Positions 6,032-13,545 of a DNA stretch of 17,938 bases are shown here, piece after piece; within the stretch, counting starts at the first letter, position 1; each line of letters begins with the position of its first letter. The stretch comes from an uncultured Oscillospiraceae bacterium (GTDB lineage: Bacteria > Bacillota > Clostridia > Oscillospirales > Oscillospiraceae). The stretch lies in assembly GCA_934574095.1 (NCBI GenBank), contig CAKTMW010000037.1, positions 1 to 17,938 of the forward strand, read 5' to 3'. Under the pieces are notes generated by a model. The model had not been told where the DNA came from. It did no database searches and saw nothing but the letters and a program-made list of their open reading frames with translations. Both the position numbers and the translations under genes were made by a program.

Positions 6032-7279
6032 ATGCTGGAAAATATCAACCTCGCCTTTCAGGGCGTGTGGAGCCACAAGCTGCGCTCCTTTCTGACGATG
6101 CTGGGCATCATCATCGGCATTGCCGCCATCATCACCATCGTGTCCACCATCAAGGGCACCAACGAGCAGATCAAGCAGAACCTGATCGGCGCGGGCAACA
6201 ACGTGGTGAATGTGACGCTGATGCAGGACAATAACCAGATGGATTTCTCCTATAACGCGGTTCCGGACGGCATCGCCATGATCACCGCCGACATGCGGGA
6301 CGAGATCGACAAGCTGGATAAGGTGCAGGAGGCTTCCCTGTACTACTCCCGCAGCTGGGCCGACGGCGTGTATGTGGGCAACAGCTCCTTCAACGGCAAT
6401 ATTTACGGCGGCGACAGCCACTTCCTGTCAGTAGCGGGCTATATGGTCAACTATGGCCGGGGCTTCATCGACAGTGACTTTACCACCAGCCGCAAGGTGG
6501 TGCTCATCGACGCCAACACCGCCCAAAGTCTGTTTCAGGGTCAGAACCCCATCGGCGGCACCATCGAGATCAAGGGCGAGCCCTTTGTGGTGGTGGGCGT
6601 AGTGAGCCAGAAAACCACCTCCGAGCCGGTCATCAACTCGGTCAACGACTACTATATGTACTCCGGCAACACCTCCGGCGTCATCATCATTCCGGATGCC
6701 TGCTGGCCCATCGTCTATCGCTATGATGAGCCGCTGTCTGTGGCGGTGCGTGCCACCTCCACCAACGACATGACCGAGGCGGGCAACAATGTGGCCAAGT
6801 ACCTCAACGAGAACGTGGTGTCCACCGATAAGTGCAAGTATCAGGCCAAGGACCTGCTGCAGCAGGCCGCCGATCTGCAAAGCCTGTCGGAGACCACCAA
6901 CAAGCAGCTGATCTGGATCGCCGCCATCTCGCTGGTGGTGGGCGGCATCGGTGTGATGAACATCATGCTGGTGTCCGTCACCGAGCGTACCCGCGAGATC
7001 GGATTGAAGATCGCCATCGGCGCACAGCAGAGCCGTATCCTGTGGCAGTTCCTGACAGAGGCGGCGGTGCTGACCAGCCTGGGCGGTATTCTGGGCGTGG
7101 CCTGCGGCATTGGCCTGGCCTATATGCTCAGTTCCGTCATGGGGACGCCGGTGGCCATCAGTGTGGGCGCCTGCGCCGTGGCCGTGGCCTTCTCCATGGT
7201 CATCGGCGTGGTGTTCGGATTGATGCCCGCTGTGAAGGCGTCGAAGCTGAACCCCATCGAGGCGTTGAGAAGAGAATAA
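6032..7279 (+). CDS. MacB-like ABC transporter permease (FtsX domain)
   Basis: Membrane subunit of the exporter, 415 residues, a usual length for stand-alone MacB-type permeases. It begins with NINLAFQGVWSHKLRSFLTM, the family's N-terminal amphipathic segment leading into helix 1 (MLGIIIGIAAIITIV). A large extracytoplasmic MacB_PCD domain spans roughly residues 45-285. Three C-terminal helices follow, the first near residue 293 (LIWIAAISLVVGGIGVMNIM), with the conserved coupling segment VTERTREIGLKIAIGA. The protein ends in the characteristic SKLNPIEALRRE. AAGGAGG lies 7 nt upstream of the ATG. In Gram-positive relatives such systems export peptides or other amphiphiles or act in envelope stress; which applies here is not visible. 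Confidence 0.94.
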   Translation: MLENINLAFQGVWSHKLRSFLTMLGIIIGIAAIITIVSTIKGTNEQIKQNLIGAGNNVVNVTLMQDNNQMDFSYNAVPDGIAMITADMRDEIDKLDKVQEASLYYSRSWADGVYVGNSSFNGNIYGGDSHFLSVAGYMVNYGRGFIDSDFTTSRKVVLIDANTAQSLFQGQNPIGGTIEIKGEPFVVVGVVSQKTTSEPVINSVNDYYMYSGNTSGVIIIPDACWPIVYRYDEPLSVAVRATSTNDMTEAGNNVAKYLNENVVSTDKCKYQAKDLLQQAADLQSLSETTNKQLIWIAAISLVVGGIGVMNIMLVSVTERTREIGLKIAIGAQQSRILWQFLTEAAVLTSLGGILGVACGIGLAYMLSSVMGTPVAISVGACAVAVAFSMVIGVVFGLMPAVKASKLNPIEALRRE

Positions 7280-7282
7280 AAA

Positions 7283-7308
7283 TACTGGCAAAAAGTGCGA
7301 GGCACTTT
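7283..7308 (+). repeat. ACTGGC-led hairpin after the permease gene
   Basis: TACTGGC begins 3 bp after the permease stop and is followed by a perfect hairpin, AAAGTGC (7292-7298) with GCACTTT (7302-7308) around GAG. The placement and the ACTGGC lead-in resemble the repeats after argS and glgD, but the stem sequence differs and the closing TGCCA is absent. Membership of that family is tentative. Confidence 0.4.
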
Positions 7309-7327
7309 GAAGCACTTATACTTTTAT

Positions 7328-7357
7328 CCCCCGCTGCTCCGTCAGGAGCGGTGGGGG
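7328..7357 (+). terminator. Strong hairpin, possible terminator of the ABC operon
   Basis: A 13-bp stem (7328-7340 with 7345-7357, two G-U wobbles) closes on GTCA. It is very stable, but only TTCACCATTTT follows, with no clean U run. It may act as a weak intrinsic terminator or as a 3' stabilising structure. Confidence 0.45.
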
Positions 7358-7394
7358 TTCACCATTTTGCGTAGGACGGCTGCCGATAGAAGGG

Positions 7395-7478
7395 CGTAGG
7401 GGAGGGGTTCTACCCCTCCCTTTTGGTTTACGACAGCGCCCCTGCTGAACGGTGGGCGGGGCAGAGCCCCGCCCCTAC
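7395..7478. repeat. REPIN-like paired GC-rich hairpin element, copy 2
   Basis: This copy has the same layout as the element at 846-927. Hairpin one pairs 7400-7408 with 7412-7420 around TCT; hairpin two pairs 7454-7462 with 7466-7474 around AGA. The loop-closing pair is T-A in hairpin one here but C-G in copy 1, and C-G in hairpin two here but T-A in copy 1. Pairing is preserved in both cases. The central 30 bp share little beyond CAGCGC. Confidence 0.7.
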
Positions 7479-7546
7479 AACCGTTTACCGATACCCCGCC
7501 GTATAGCTTGTACGGCTTCCTTCTTTTGAAACAATGGCCGTTTGCA

Positions 7547-7575
7547 TTGACGGGGGGGCGGAAATGGAGTAAAAT
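7547..7575 (+). promoter_or_regulatory. Sigma-A promoter of the glg operon
   Basis: TTGACG (7547-7552) and TAAAAT (7570-7575) are separated by 17 bp, in the AT-rich part of the gap and about 80 bp ahead of the glgB start. A weaker TACAAT at 7587-7592 has no matching -35. I saw no convincing cre site. Confidence 0.65.
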
Positions 7576-7656
7576 ATAGGGTACGATACAATGTGGAAAA
7601 ATATCGCCATTTTTCACGGCGGTGACGTGATATAACAAGATCGGGAGGTGCCGGAA

Positions 7657-9525
7657 ATGAGCGGTGATCGGCTGCGGCGCGGTGTGTGGGACAGCGCCTA
7701 TGAATACTACGGCGCACACCCTTGCGACGGCGGCTGGGTGTTTCGCGTGTGGGCGCCCCAGGCCCGTCACGTGGCGCTGAGCGGCAGCTTTAACGACTGG
7801 CAGCGCTGGGATATGCAGCGCCTGCCGGATGGCACATGGGAGCTGGCGGTGGAAAACGCCCGACAGTTCGACGCCTATCAGTACATCGTGACCCAGTGCG
7901 ACGGCCGGGAGGTGTGGAAGACCGATCCCTACGGCTTCCACCAGGAGACCCGGCCCGCCACCAACAGCAAGCTGTACGACATCGGCGGCTACACGTGGCA
8001 CGATGAAAAGTGGCGGCAGCGCCGGGAGGGCACCCACCCCGCCGAGGGGTACGTGAACATCTACGAGGTGCATCTGGGCTCCTGGCGGCGGACAGAGGAC
8101 GGCCAGGTGATGAACTACCGGGATATCGCCGACCGGCTGGCCCTGTACGTCCGGGACATGGGCTATAACTACGTGGAGTTGCTGCCTGTGACGGAGTATC
8201 CGCTGGATGACAGCTGGGGCTATCAGTGCGTGGGGTATTTCGCCCCTACCAGCCGCTACGGCACACCACACGACTTCATGTATCTGGTGGACAGGCTCCA
8301 CCGGGCGGGCATCGGCGTGATCCTGGACTGGGTGCCGGCCCACTTCTGCAAGGACAGCCACGGCCTGATCCAGTTTGACGGCTCGTGCCTGTATGAGTAC
8401 AGCGACCCCCTGAAATGGGAGCATGAGAGCTGGGGCACACGGGTCTTTGATTTCGGCAAGCCGGAGGTGTGCAGCTTCCTGCTGTCCTCCGCCGCCTACT
8501 GGCTGCGGGAGTATCACATCGACGGACTGCGGGTGGACGCGGTGGCGTCCATGCTGTATCTGGACTATGACCGCCAGCAGTGGCGGCCCAATAAGGACGG
8601 CGGAAAGGAGAATCTGGAGGCCATCGAGTTCCTGCGGCAACTGAACCGCACCACCTTCGCCATTGACGGCGCGGCGCTGATGGTGGCGGAGGAATCCACC
8701 GCGTGGCCTATGGTGACCTATCCGCCGGAGGAGGGCGGCCTGGGCTTCAACCTGAAGTGGAACATGGGCTGGATGAACGACGTGTGCCACTATCTGAAGA
8801 TGGACCCCTTCTTCCGCCAGCACCACCACCGGGACGTGACCTTCTCCATGGTCTACGCGTTTTCCGAAAATTTCGTGCTGCCGGTGTCCCACGACGAGGT
8901 GGTGCATATGAAGGGCTCGCTGCGGGGCAAGATGCCCGGCGACAAGTGGCAGCAGCTGGCGGGCGTCCGGGGCTTCTACGCGTATATGCTGTGCCACCCC
9001 GGCAAGGTGCTGACTTTTATGGGCACGGAACTGGGCCAGTGGCACGAGTGGGACTTCCGGAGCCAGCTGGACTGGTATCTGCTGGACGAGGAGGACGACT
9101 GCCGCCGGACTCATGAGTGCATCCGGGCGCTGAACCGGTTCTATAAGTCCCACAAGGCTCTGTGGGAGAACGACCGGGACTGGGACGGCTTCCAATGGCT
9201 GGTGGCCGACGACAACTATAACAACGTGCTGGTGTTCTGCCGGACGGACCGCAGCGGCAAGTCGCTGGTGGCGGTCATCAACTTCTCCCCCGTGGCGGTG
9301 GAGGGCTACCGCTTCGGCGTACCGCCCAAGGCCCGGTACGAGGAGGTGTTCAACACCGACGACGTGCAGTGGGGCGGCAGCGGCGTCACCAATCCGGAGG
9401 CGATCGTGACGGAATTCATTCCCTCCCACCAGCGGCCCCAGTCCATCGCGGTGCGTGTGCCGCCGCTGGGCGCGGTGATATTGCAGGGAAAGGGAAAGCT
9501 CATCAAACCATTGGACGGCCGCTGA
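7657..9525 (+). CDS. glgB: 1,4-alpha-glucan branching enzyme GlgB
   Basis: GH13 enzyme that cuts an alpha-1,4 glucan and rejoins it as an alpha-1,6 branch, giving glycogen its branches; cytosolic. At 622 residues it matches the shorter Bacillus-type enzyme without the extra N1 domain of E. coli GlgB. A CBM48 domain (about 15-105, with [20 protein letters not shown]) precedes the catalytic barrel. Active-site regions are intact: [24 protein letters not shown] with the nucleophile at Asp294, MVAEES with the acid/base at Glu345, and [13 protein letters not shown] with His412-Asp413. A C-terminal all-beta domain ends in [19 protein letters not shown]. The ATG at 7657 lies 8 nt after GGGAGG (7643-7648); a GTG at 7648 overlaps that site. 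It is the first gene of the glg operon. Confidence 0.97.
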   Translation: MSGDRLRRGVWDSAYEYYGAHPCDGGWVFRVWAPQARHVALSGSFNDWQRWDMQRLPDGTWELAVENARQFDAYQYIVTQCDGREVWKTDPYGFHQETRPATNSKLYDIGGYTWHDEKWRQRREGTHPAEGYVNIYEVHLGSWRRTEDGQVMNYRDIADRLALYVRDMGYNYVELLPVTEYPLDDSWGYQCVGYFAPTSRYGTPHDFMYLVDRLHRAGIGVILDWVPAHFCKDSHGLIQFDGSCLYEYSDPLKWEHESWGTRVFDFGKPEVCSFLLSSAAYWLREYHIDGLRVDAVASMLYLDYDRQQWRPNKDGGKENLEAIEFLRQLNRTTFAIDGAALMVAEESTAWPMVTYPPEEGGLGFNLKWNMGWMNDVCHYLKMDPFFRQHHHRDVTFSMVYAFSENFVLPVSHDEVVHMKGSLRGKMPGDKWQQLAGVRGFYAYMLCHPGKVLTFMGTELGQWHEWDFRSQLDWYLLDEEDDCRRTHECIRALNRFYKSHKALWENDRDWDGFQWLVADDNYNNVLVFCRTDRSGKSLVAVINFSPVAVEGYRFGVPPKARYEEVFNTDDVQWGGSGVTNPEAIVTEFIPSHQRPQSIAVRVPPLGAVILQGKGKLIKPLDGR

Positions 9526-9562
9526 GACGCGCCGTTTTACGAAGATCAGGAGGTGCAGCCAC

Positions 9563-10777
9563 ATGAAAAAAGAGTGTATCGCCATGCTGTTGGCCGGCGG
9601 GCAGGGAAGCCGCCTGCACGTGCTGACCGGCGACATGGCCAAGCCCGCCGTCCCCTTCGGCGGGAAGTTCCGCATCATCGATTTTCCCCTGTCCAACTGT
9701 GCCAACTCCGGCATCGATACGGTGGGCGTACTGACCCAGTACCGGCCGCTGGAGCTGAACAACTACATCGGCAACGGCCAGCCCTGGGAGCTGGACCGGA
9801 CCAATGGCGGCGTCCACATCCTGCCGCCGTACCAGAGCGCCACCGGCGCGGACTGGTACAAGGGCACCGCCAACGCCATCTATCAGAACATCGGGTTTGT
9901 GGACCTGTACGACCCGGACTATGTGGCGGTGCTGTCCGGCGACCACATCTATAAAATGGACTACTCCGATATGCTGCGCCGCCACAAGGAGACGGGGGCG
10001 GCCTGCACCATCTCCGTGATGGAGGTGCCCTGGTCTGAGGCCAGCCGCTTCGGCATCATGAATGTGGACGGCCAGGACAACATCACCGAATTCGCCGAAA
10101 AACCCAAGGAGCCCAAGAGCAATCTGGCCTCCATGGGCATCTACATCTTCACCTGGGCCAAGCTGCGGGCGTATCTGATCGCCGACGAGGCCAAGGCGGA
10201 CTCCAGCAACGATTTCGGCAAGGACATCATCCCCGCCATGCTGAACGCCGGGGAGAAGATGGTGGCCTACCGGTTCGAGGGCTACTGGAAGGACGTAGGC
10301 ACACTGGACAGCCTGTGGGACGCCAACATGGATATGCTGACCCCCGGCTCCGGACTGAATCTGCTGGACGAGCGGTGGCCCATCCACGGCCGCACCGCCA
10401 TTTGCCCGCCCGCCTATGTGGGCGAGCATGCCGACGTAGGCAACAGCGCCGTGGCCCGCGGCTGTGAGATTCTGGGCGAAGTAAAAAACAGCGTCCTGTC
10501 CACCGGCTGCTATGTGGGGCAGCGGGCGGAGGTGTCCTACTCCGTGGTGATGCCCGGCGCGGTCATCGAGGACGGCGCGCGGGTGGCCTATGCCATCGTG
10601 GGCGAGGGGTGCCGCATCGGCCGCAAGGCCCAGGTGGGCGCACCGCCGGAGGACGCGGCGGACCCCGATAACTGGGGCATCGCCGTGTTGGGTCCCCGCA
10701 CCAATGTGGCGGAGCGGGAGACCGTACCGCCCAAGACCATGCTTGACCGCACTCACGGAAAGGAGGCCGCGCAATGA
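9563..10777 (+). CDS. glgC: Glucose-1-phosphate adenylyltransferase, catalytic subunit GlgC
   Basis: Makes ADP-glucose and pyrophosphate from ATP and glucose-1-phosphate, the committed step of glycogen synthesis. 404 residues. The N-terminal nucleotidyltransferase fold has the nucleotide loop [14 protein letters not shown] (9-22), then [20 protein letters not shown], the metal-binding Asp127 in [10 protein letters not shown], and the sugar-phosphate site Lys180 in FAEKP. The C-terminal third is a left-handed beta-helix of hexapeptide repeats (about 290-375). Ser16 replaces the Thr seen in many GlgC loops, a conservative change. AGGAGG lies upstream. The stop overlaps the glgD start by 4 bp (ATGA), which fits coupled synthesis of the two subunits. 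Confidence 0.97.
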   Translation: MKKECIAMLLAGGQGSRLHVLTGDMAKPAVPFGGKFRIIDFPLSNCANSGIDTVGVLTQYRPLELNNYIGNGQPWELDRTNGGVHILPPYQSATGADWYKGTANAIYQNIGFVDLYDPDYVAVLSGDHIYKMDYSDMLRRHKETGAACTISVMEVPWSEASRFGIMNVDGQDNITEFAEKPKEPKSNLASMGIYIFTWAKLRAYLIADEAKADSSNDFGKDIIPAMLNAGEKMVAYRFEGYWKDVGTLDSLWDANMDMLTPGSGLNLLDERWPIHGRTAICPPAYVGEHADVGNSAVARGCEILGEVKNSVLSTGCYVGQRAEVSYSVVMPGAVIEDGARVAYAIVGEGCRIGRKAQVGAPPEDAADPDNWGIAVLGPRTNVAERETVPPKTMLDRTHGKEAAQ

Positions 10778-11886
10778 AGGGAATGCACGGGATCATCTTC
10801 TCCTACGGGGAGAAGCCGGGTCTGGGCCAGCTGACGGCCAACCGTATTCACGGTTCGCTGCCCTTCGGCGGCGACTACCGGGTGGTGGACTTCATGCTGT
10901 CCAACATGGTCAACGCCGGGATCACCGACGTGGGCGTCATCATGCACGGCAAGTGCCAGAGCATGCTGGACCACCTGGGCACCGGCAAGAGCTGGGACCT
11001 GAGCCGCAAGACCGGCGGATTGAAGCTGCTGCCCGCCTTTGCTTACAGCGAGAGCCGGGGGACTGTTGGGCCCTTCCGGGGCAAGATGGAGGCATTGGGC
11101 TGCGTCATTGAATACCTGCGGCATATCCGCCAGGATTATGTGGTGCTGTCGGACAGCGACCTGGTAGCCAATCTGCCGCTGCGGCAGGTGCTGGACGCCC
11201 ATATCGCCTCCGGCGCGGACATGACCTGCGTCTGCACCAGCCATCCCGGCGAGAGCGGCGACACCTATTTCAAACTGGACGACACCGGCCGCATCGTGGA
11301 CACCGCCTATGATATCCGCACACCGGAGGGCTATCAGAGCCTGAACATTTTCCTGCTGAGCCGCGAGCTGCTGCTGGAGCTGGTGGAGGACTGCATGGCC
11401 CACGACCGTTACAGTTTCCGCCGGAACGTCTTGCAGGAGAAGGGGAAAATCCTGCGGTTCAACGGCTATGTGTGGGACGGCTTTGCCGCCCGCATCAACT
11501 CGGTACAGGCCTACTACCAGCGCAGCATGGAGCTGCTGCGGCCGGAGATACGCTCGGAGCTGTTCTGCCTTCAGCGGCCGGTATATGCCAAGGAGAACGA
11601 CGCCGCCTCCACCTACATCGACCCGGACGGCGAGTGCGTCAACTCCCTGATCTCCGACGGCTGCGACATCCAGGGCAGCGTCCGCAACTGCATCCTGTTC
11701 CGGGGCGTCCGGGTGGAAAAGGGCGCCCACGTGGAGAACAGCATTCTCTTTAAGAACACGGTGGTGCGCTCCGGCGCGTCCATCCGCTGCGTTATCGCCG
11801 ACAAGAATGTGGAGTTCGGCGGCGACGTGGCCATGGCGGGTCACGCCCAGTATCCGCTGGTGGTGGAGAAGAATACGAAATTATAA
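10774..11886 (+). CDS. glgD: Glucose-1-phosphate adenylyltransferase regulatory subunit GlgD
   Basis: Non-catalytic partner of GlgC, 370 residues. In Firmicutes, GlgC and GlgD form a mixed tetramer with higher activity than GlgC alone. The fold is shared ([22 protein letters not shown], and a C-terminal hexapeptide-repeat helix near [20 protein letters not shown]), but catalytic elements have decayed. The glycine-rich nucleotide loop of GlgC is replaced by [13 protein letters not shown], and the [10 protein letters not shown] motif by [11 protein letters not shown]. The shorter length is normal for GlgD. AAGGAGG precedes the ATG inside the glgC 3' end. The stop codon merges with a structured repeat that fills the gap before glgA. 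Confidence 0.95.
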   Translation: MKGMHGIIFSYGEKPGLGQLTANRIHGSLPFGGDYRVVDFMLSNMVNAGITDVGVIMHGKCQSMLDHLGTGKSWDLSRKTGGLKLLPAFAYSESRGTVGPFRGKMEALGCVIEYLRHIRQDYVVLSDSDLVANLPLRQVLDAHIASGADMTCVCTSHPGESGDTYFKLDDTGRIVDTAYDIRTPEGYQSLNIFLLSRELLLELVEDCMAHDRYSFRRNVLQEKGKILRFNGYVWDGFAARINSVQAYYQRSMELLRPEIRSELFCLQRPVYAKENDAASTYIDPDGECVNSLISDGCDIQGSVRNCILFRGVRVEKGAHVENSILFKNTVVRSGASIRCVIADKNVEFGGDVAMAGHAQYPLVVEKNTKL

Positions 11887-12086
11887 CTGGCATAACTGGC
11901 ATGAAATCTGACGGCGAAGTAAGCCTCGCAGAGTTCGCCGCCCGCAGGCGGCGAAACAATCCAATTATTTTTCCGGCGGCGTGTACGTCGGAAAAATACT
12001 TCTCGGCCGCCAGTGTGTCCGAAGGACGCGCGCAGTCGGCCGCAAGCCATATTGGCAGAAAAATCGCAAGATTTTTCGCCAGCTAT
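11885..12086. repeat. Structured ACTGGC repeat between glgD and glgA, copy C
   Basis: This element of about 200 bp starts on the last bases of the glgD stop codon. It opens with a tandem duplication of the 9-mer AACTGGCAT (11885-11893, 11894-11902) and closes with the inverted relative of that end (12070-12085, GATTTTTCGCCAGCT). Inside are several hairpins: GGCGAA/TTCGCC near 11914-11939, CGCC/GGCG near 11937-11954, ATTTTTCCG/CGGAAAAAT near 11967-11998, and a CGGCCG-bounded stem near 12005-12042. The right end (12031-12085) is the reverse complement of copy A at 721-775. No promoter is visible in it, and it lies within a presumed transcript. Confidence 0.7.
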
Positions 12087-12103
12087 AATGAGGAGGACGA
12101 CTT

Positions 12104-13531
12104 ATGAAAATACTGTTTGTCGCCAGTGAGGCGTTTCCCTTCTGCAAGACGGGCGGTCTTGCGGACGTAGCAGGAAGCCTGCCGGTATCTCTGGCAGAGA
12201 ACGGCGATCAGGTAGCGGTGATCCTGCCGCTGTATGATAAGATCCCCCAGGAGTGGCGCGAACGGATGGTGTACCGCAGCTATATCTACGTGGACGTAGC
12301 GTGGCGGCACCAGTACTGCGGCTTGTTCGTCATGGAGTACCGGGGCGTGACGTGGTATTTCGTGGACAACGAGCACTATTTCCGCCGTGGCCGCCTGTAC
12401 GGCGAGTACGACGACGGCGAACGCTTCGCCTTTTTCAGCAAGGCGGTGGTGGACCTGCTGCCCAGCATGGACTGGATGCCGGAGGTGATCCACTGCAACG
12501 ACTGGCAGACGGCCTTGGTGTCCATCTATCTCAAGGATGTTGCCACCCGCTGGGACGCGGTGCGGGGTATCAAAACCGTGTTTACCATCCATAATATCGA
12601 GTATCAGGGCCGCTACGGTCCCGACACCGTGGCAGACCTGTTTGGCCTGCACGAGGGCTGGTGGAACGACGGCACGCTGCAAATGGACGGCGACGTAAAT
12701 CTGATGAAGGCCGCCATGCTGGTGTCCGACGCGGTGACCACCGTCAGCCCCACCTATGCCCAGCAGCTCCACGACGATTACTATGCCCACGGCATGGCCT
12801 CCATCGTCAATGCCATCGGCTATAAGATGTACGGCGTGCTGAACGGCATCGACATGACCTCCTACGACCCGGCCCACGATATGGCGATCCCTGTCCATTA
12901 CAGTCCCGACGATATGACCGGCAAGGCGGCCTGCAAGGCCGACCTTCAGGTGTCGCTGGGACTGCGGGAGGAGCCGGATACGCCGATGGTGGCGGTCATC
13001 AGCCGCCTAGTGGGCCACAAGGGCATGGAGCTGATCCGGGACGGCTTTGACGGCATCATGGCCACCGGCTGCCAGCTGGTGGTGCTGGGTCAGGGCGAGG
13101 GCTACTATGAGGACTTTTTCCGGGCGCAGGCGGGCCGTTACGTGGGCCGCACCGCCGCCCTCATTACCTATTCCGAGGGGCTGAGCCGCCGCATCTATGC
13201 CGGCGCCGACCTTTTCCTGATGCCCTCCCGGAGCGAGCCCTGCGGACTTTCCCAGATGATCGCCATGCGCTACGGCGCGGTGCCCATCGTCCGCCGCACC
13301 GGCGGACTGGCCGACAGCGTCCACTCCTGCCAGGTGGGCCAGGAGGACGGCACGGGCTATCTGTTTGAAGCATACGACGCCGGGGCCATGCTGTCCGTCA
13401 TCGGGCAGGCCACCGGACTTTACCGAGGCGACAGGGCGGGCTTTGCCGCCGTGCAGCGGCGGGGCATGACCGCCGATTTCAGCTGGACGCGCAGCGCCCG
13501 CATCTATCACGATATCTATTCCAAGCTGTAA
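12104..13531 (+). CDS. glgA: Glycogen synthase GlgA (ADP-glucose, GT5)
   Basis: Adds glucose from ADP-glucose to the non-reducing end of an alpha-1,4 glucan; cytosolic. 475 residues, the usual bacterial length. The GT-B fold starts with ILFVASEAFPFCKTGGLADV, where Lys15 of KTGGL binds ADP-glucose. The inter-domain region has IHCNDWQTALV and TIHNIEYQG, followed by VSPTYAQQL and the conserved GVLNGIDMTSYDP. The C-terminal nucleotide domain has SRSEPCGLSQMIAMRYG with catalytic Glu378, then VRRTGGLADSV. GAGGAGG stands 7 nt ahead of the ATG. It follows glgD after the 217-bp repeat-filled gap and precedes glgP by 14 bp. Confidence 0.97.
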   Translation: MKILFVASEAFPFCKTGGLADVAGSLPVSLAENGDQVAVILPLYDKIPQEWRERMVYRSYIYVDVAWRHQYCGLFVMEYRGVTWYFVDNEHYFRRGRLYGEYDDGERFAFFSKAVVDLLPSMDWMPEVIHCNDWQTALVSIYLKDVATRWDAVRGIKTVFTIHNIEYQGRYGPDTVADLFGLHEGWWNDGTLQMDGDVNLMKAAMLVSDAVTTVSPTYAQQLHDDYYAHGMASIVNAIGYKMYGVLNGIDMTSYDPAHDMAIPVHYSPDDMTGKAACKADLQVSLGLREEPDTPMVAVISRLVGHKGMELIRDGFDGIMATGCQLVVLGQGEGYYEDFFRAQAGRYVGRTAALITYSEGLSRRIYAGADLFLMPSRSEPCGLSQMIAMRYGAVPIVRRTGGLADSVHSCQVGQEDGTGYLFEAYDAGAMLSVIGQATGLYRGDRAGFAAVQRRGMTADFSWTRSARIYHDIYSKL

Positions 13532-13545
13532 GGAGACAATCGCAT

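Noticed and set aside
7500..7560. Possible CcpA cre site ahead of glgB
   Set aside because: Catabolite control of glg genes would be plausible, but no stretch here matches the cre consensus with its central CG and symmetric arms.
7342..9762. Long open frame on the minus strand opposite glgB (about 800 codons)
   Set aside because: It is an antisense shadow caused by GC-rich third positions. Its translation is His/Val/Ala-rich with no recognisable domain, while the plus strand encodes an intact GlgB.
12084..12089. TATAAT just ahead of glgA as a -10 box
   Set aside because: It directly abuts the AGGAGG site, so a transcript from it would lack the ribosome site. The nearest TTGGCA is 26 bp upstream, too far for a -35.
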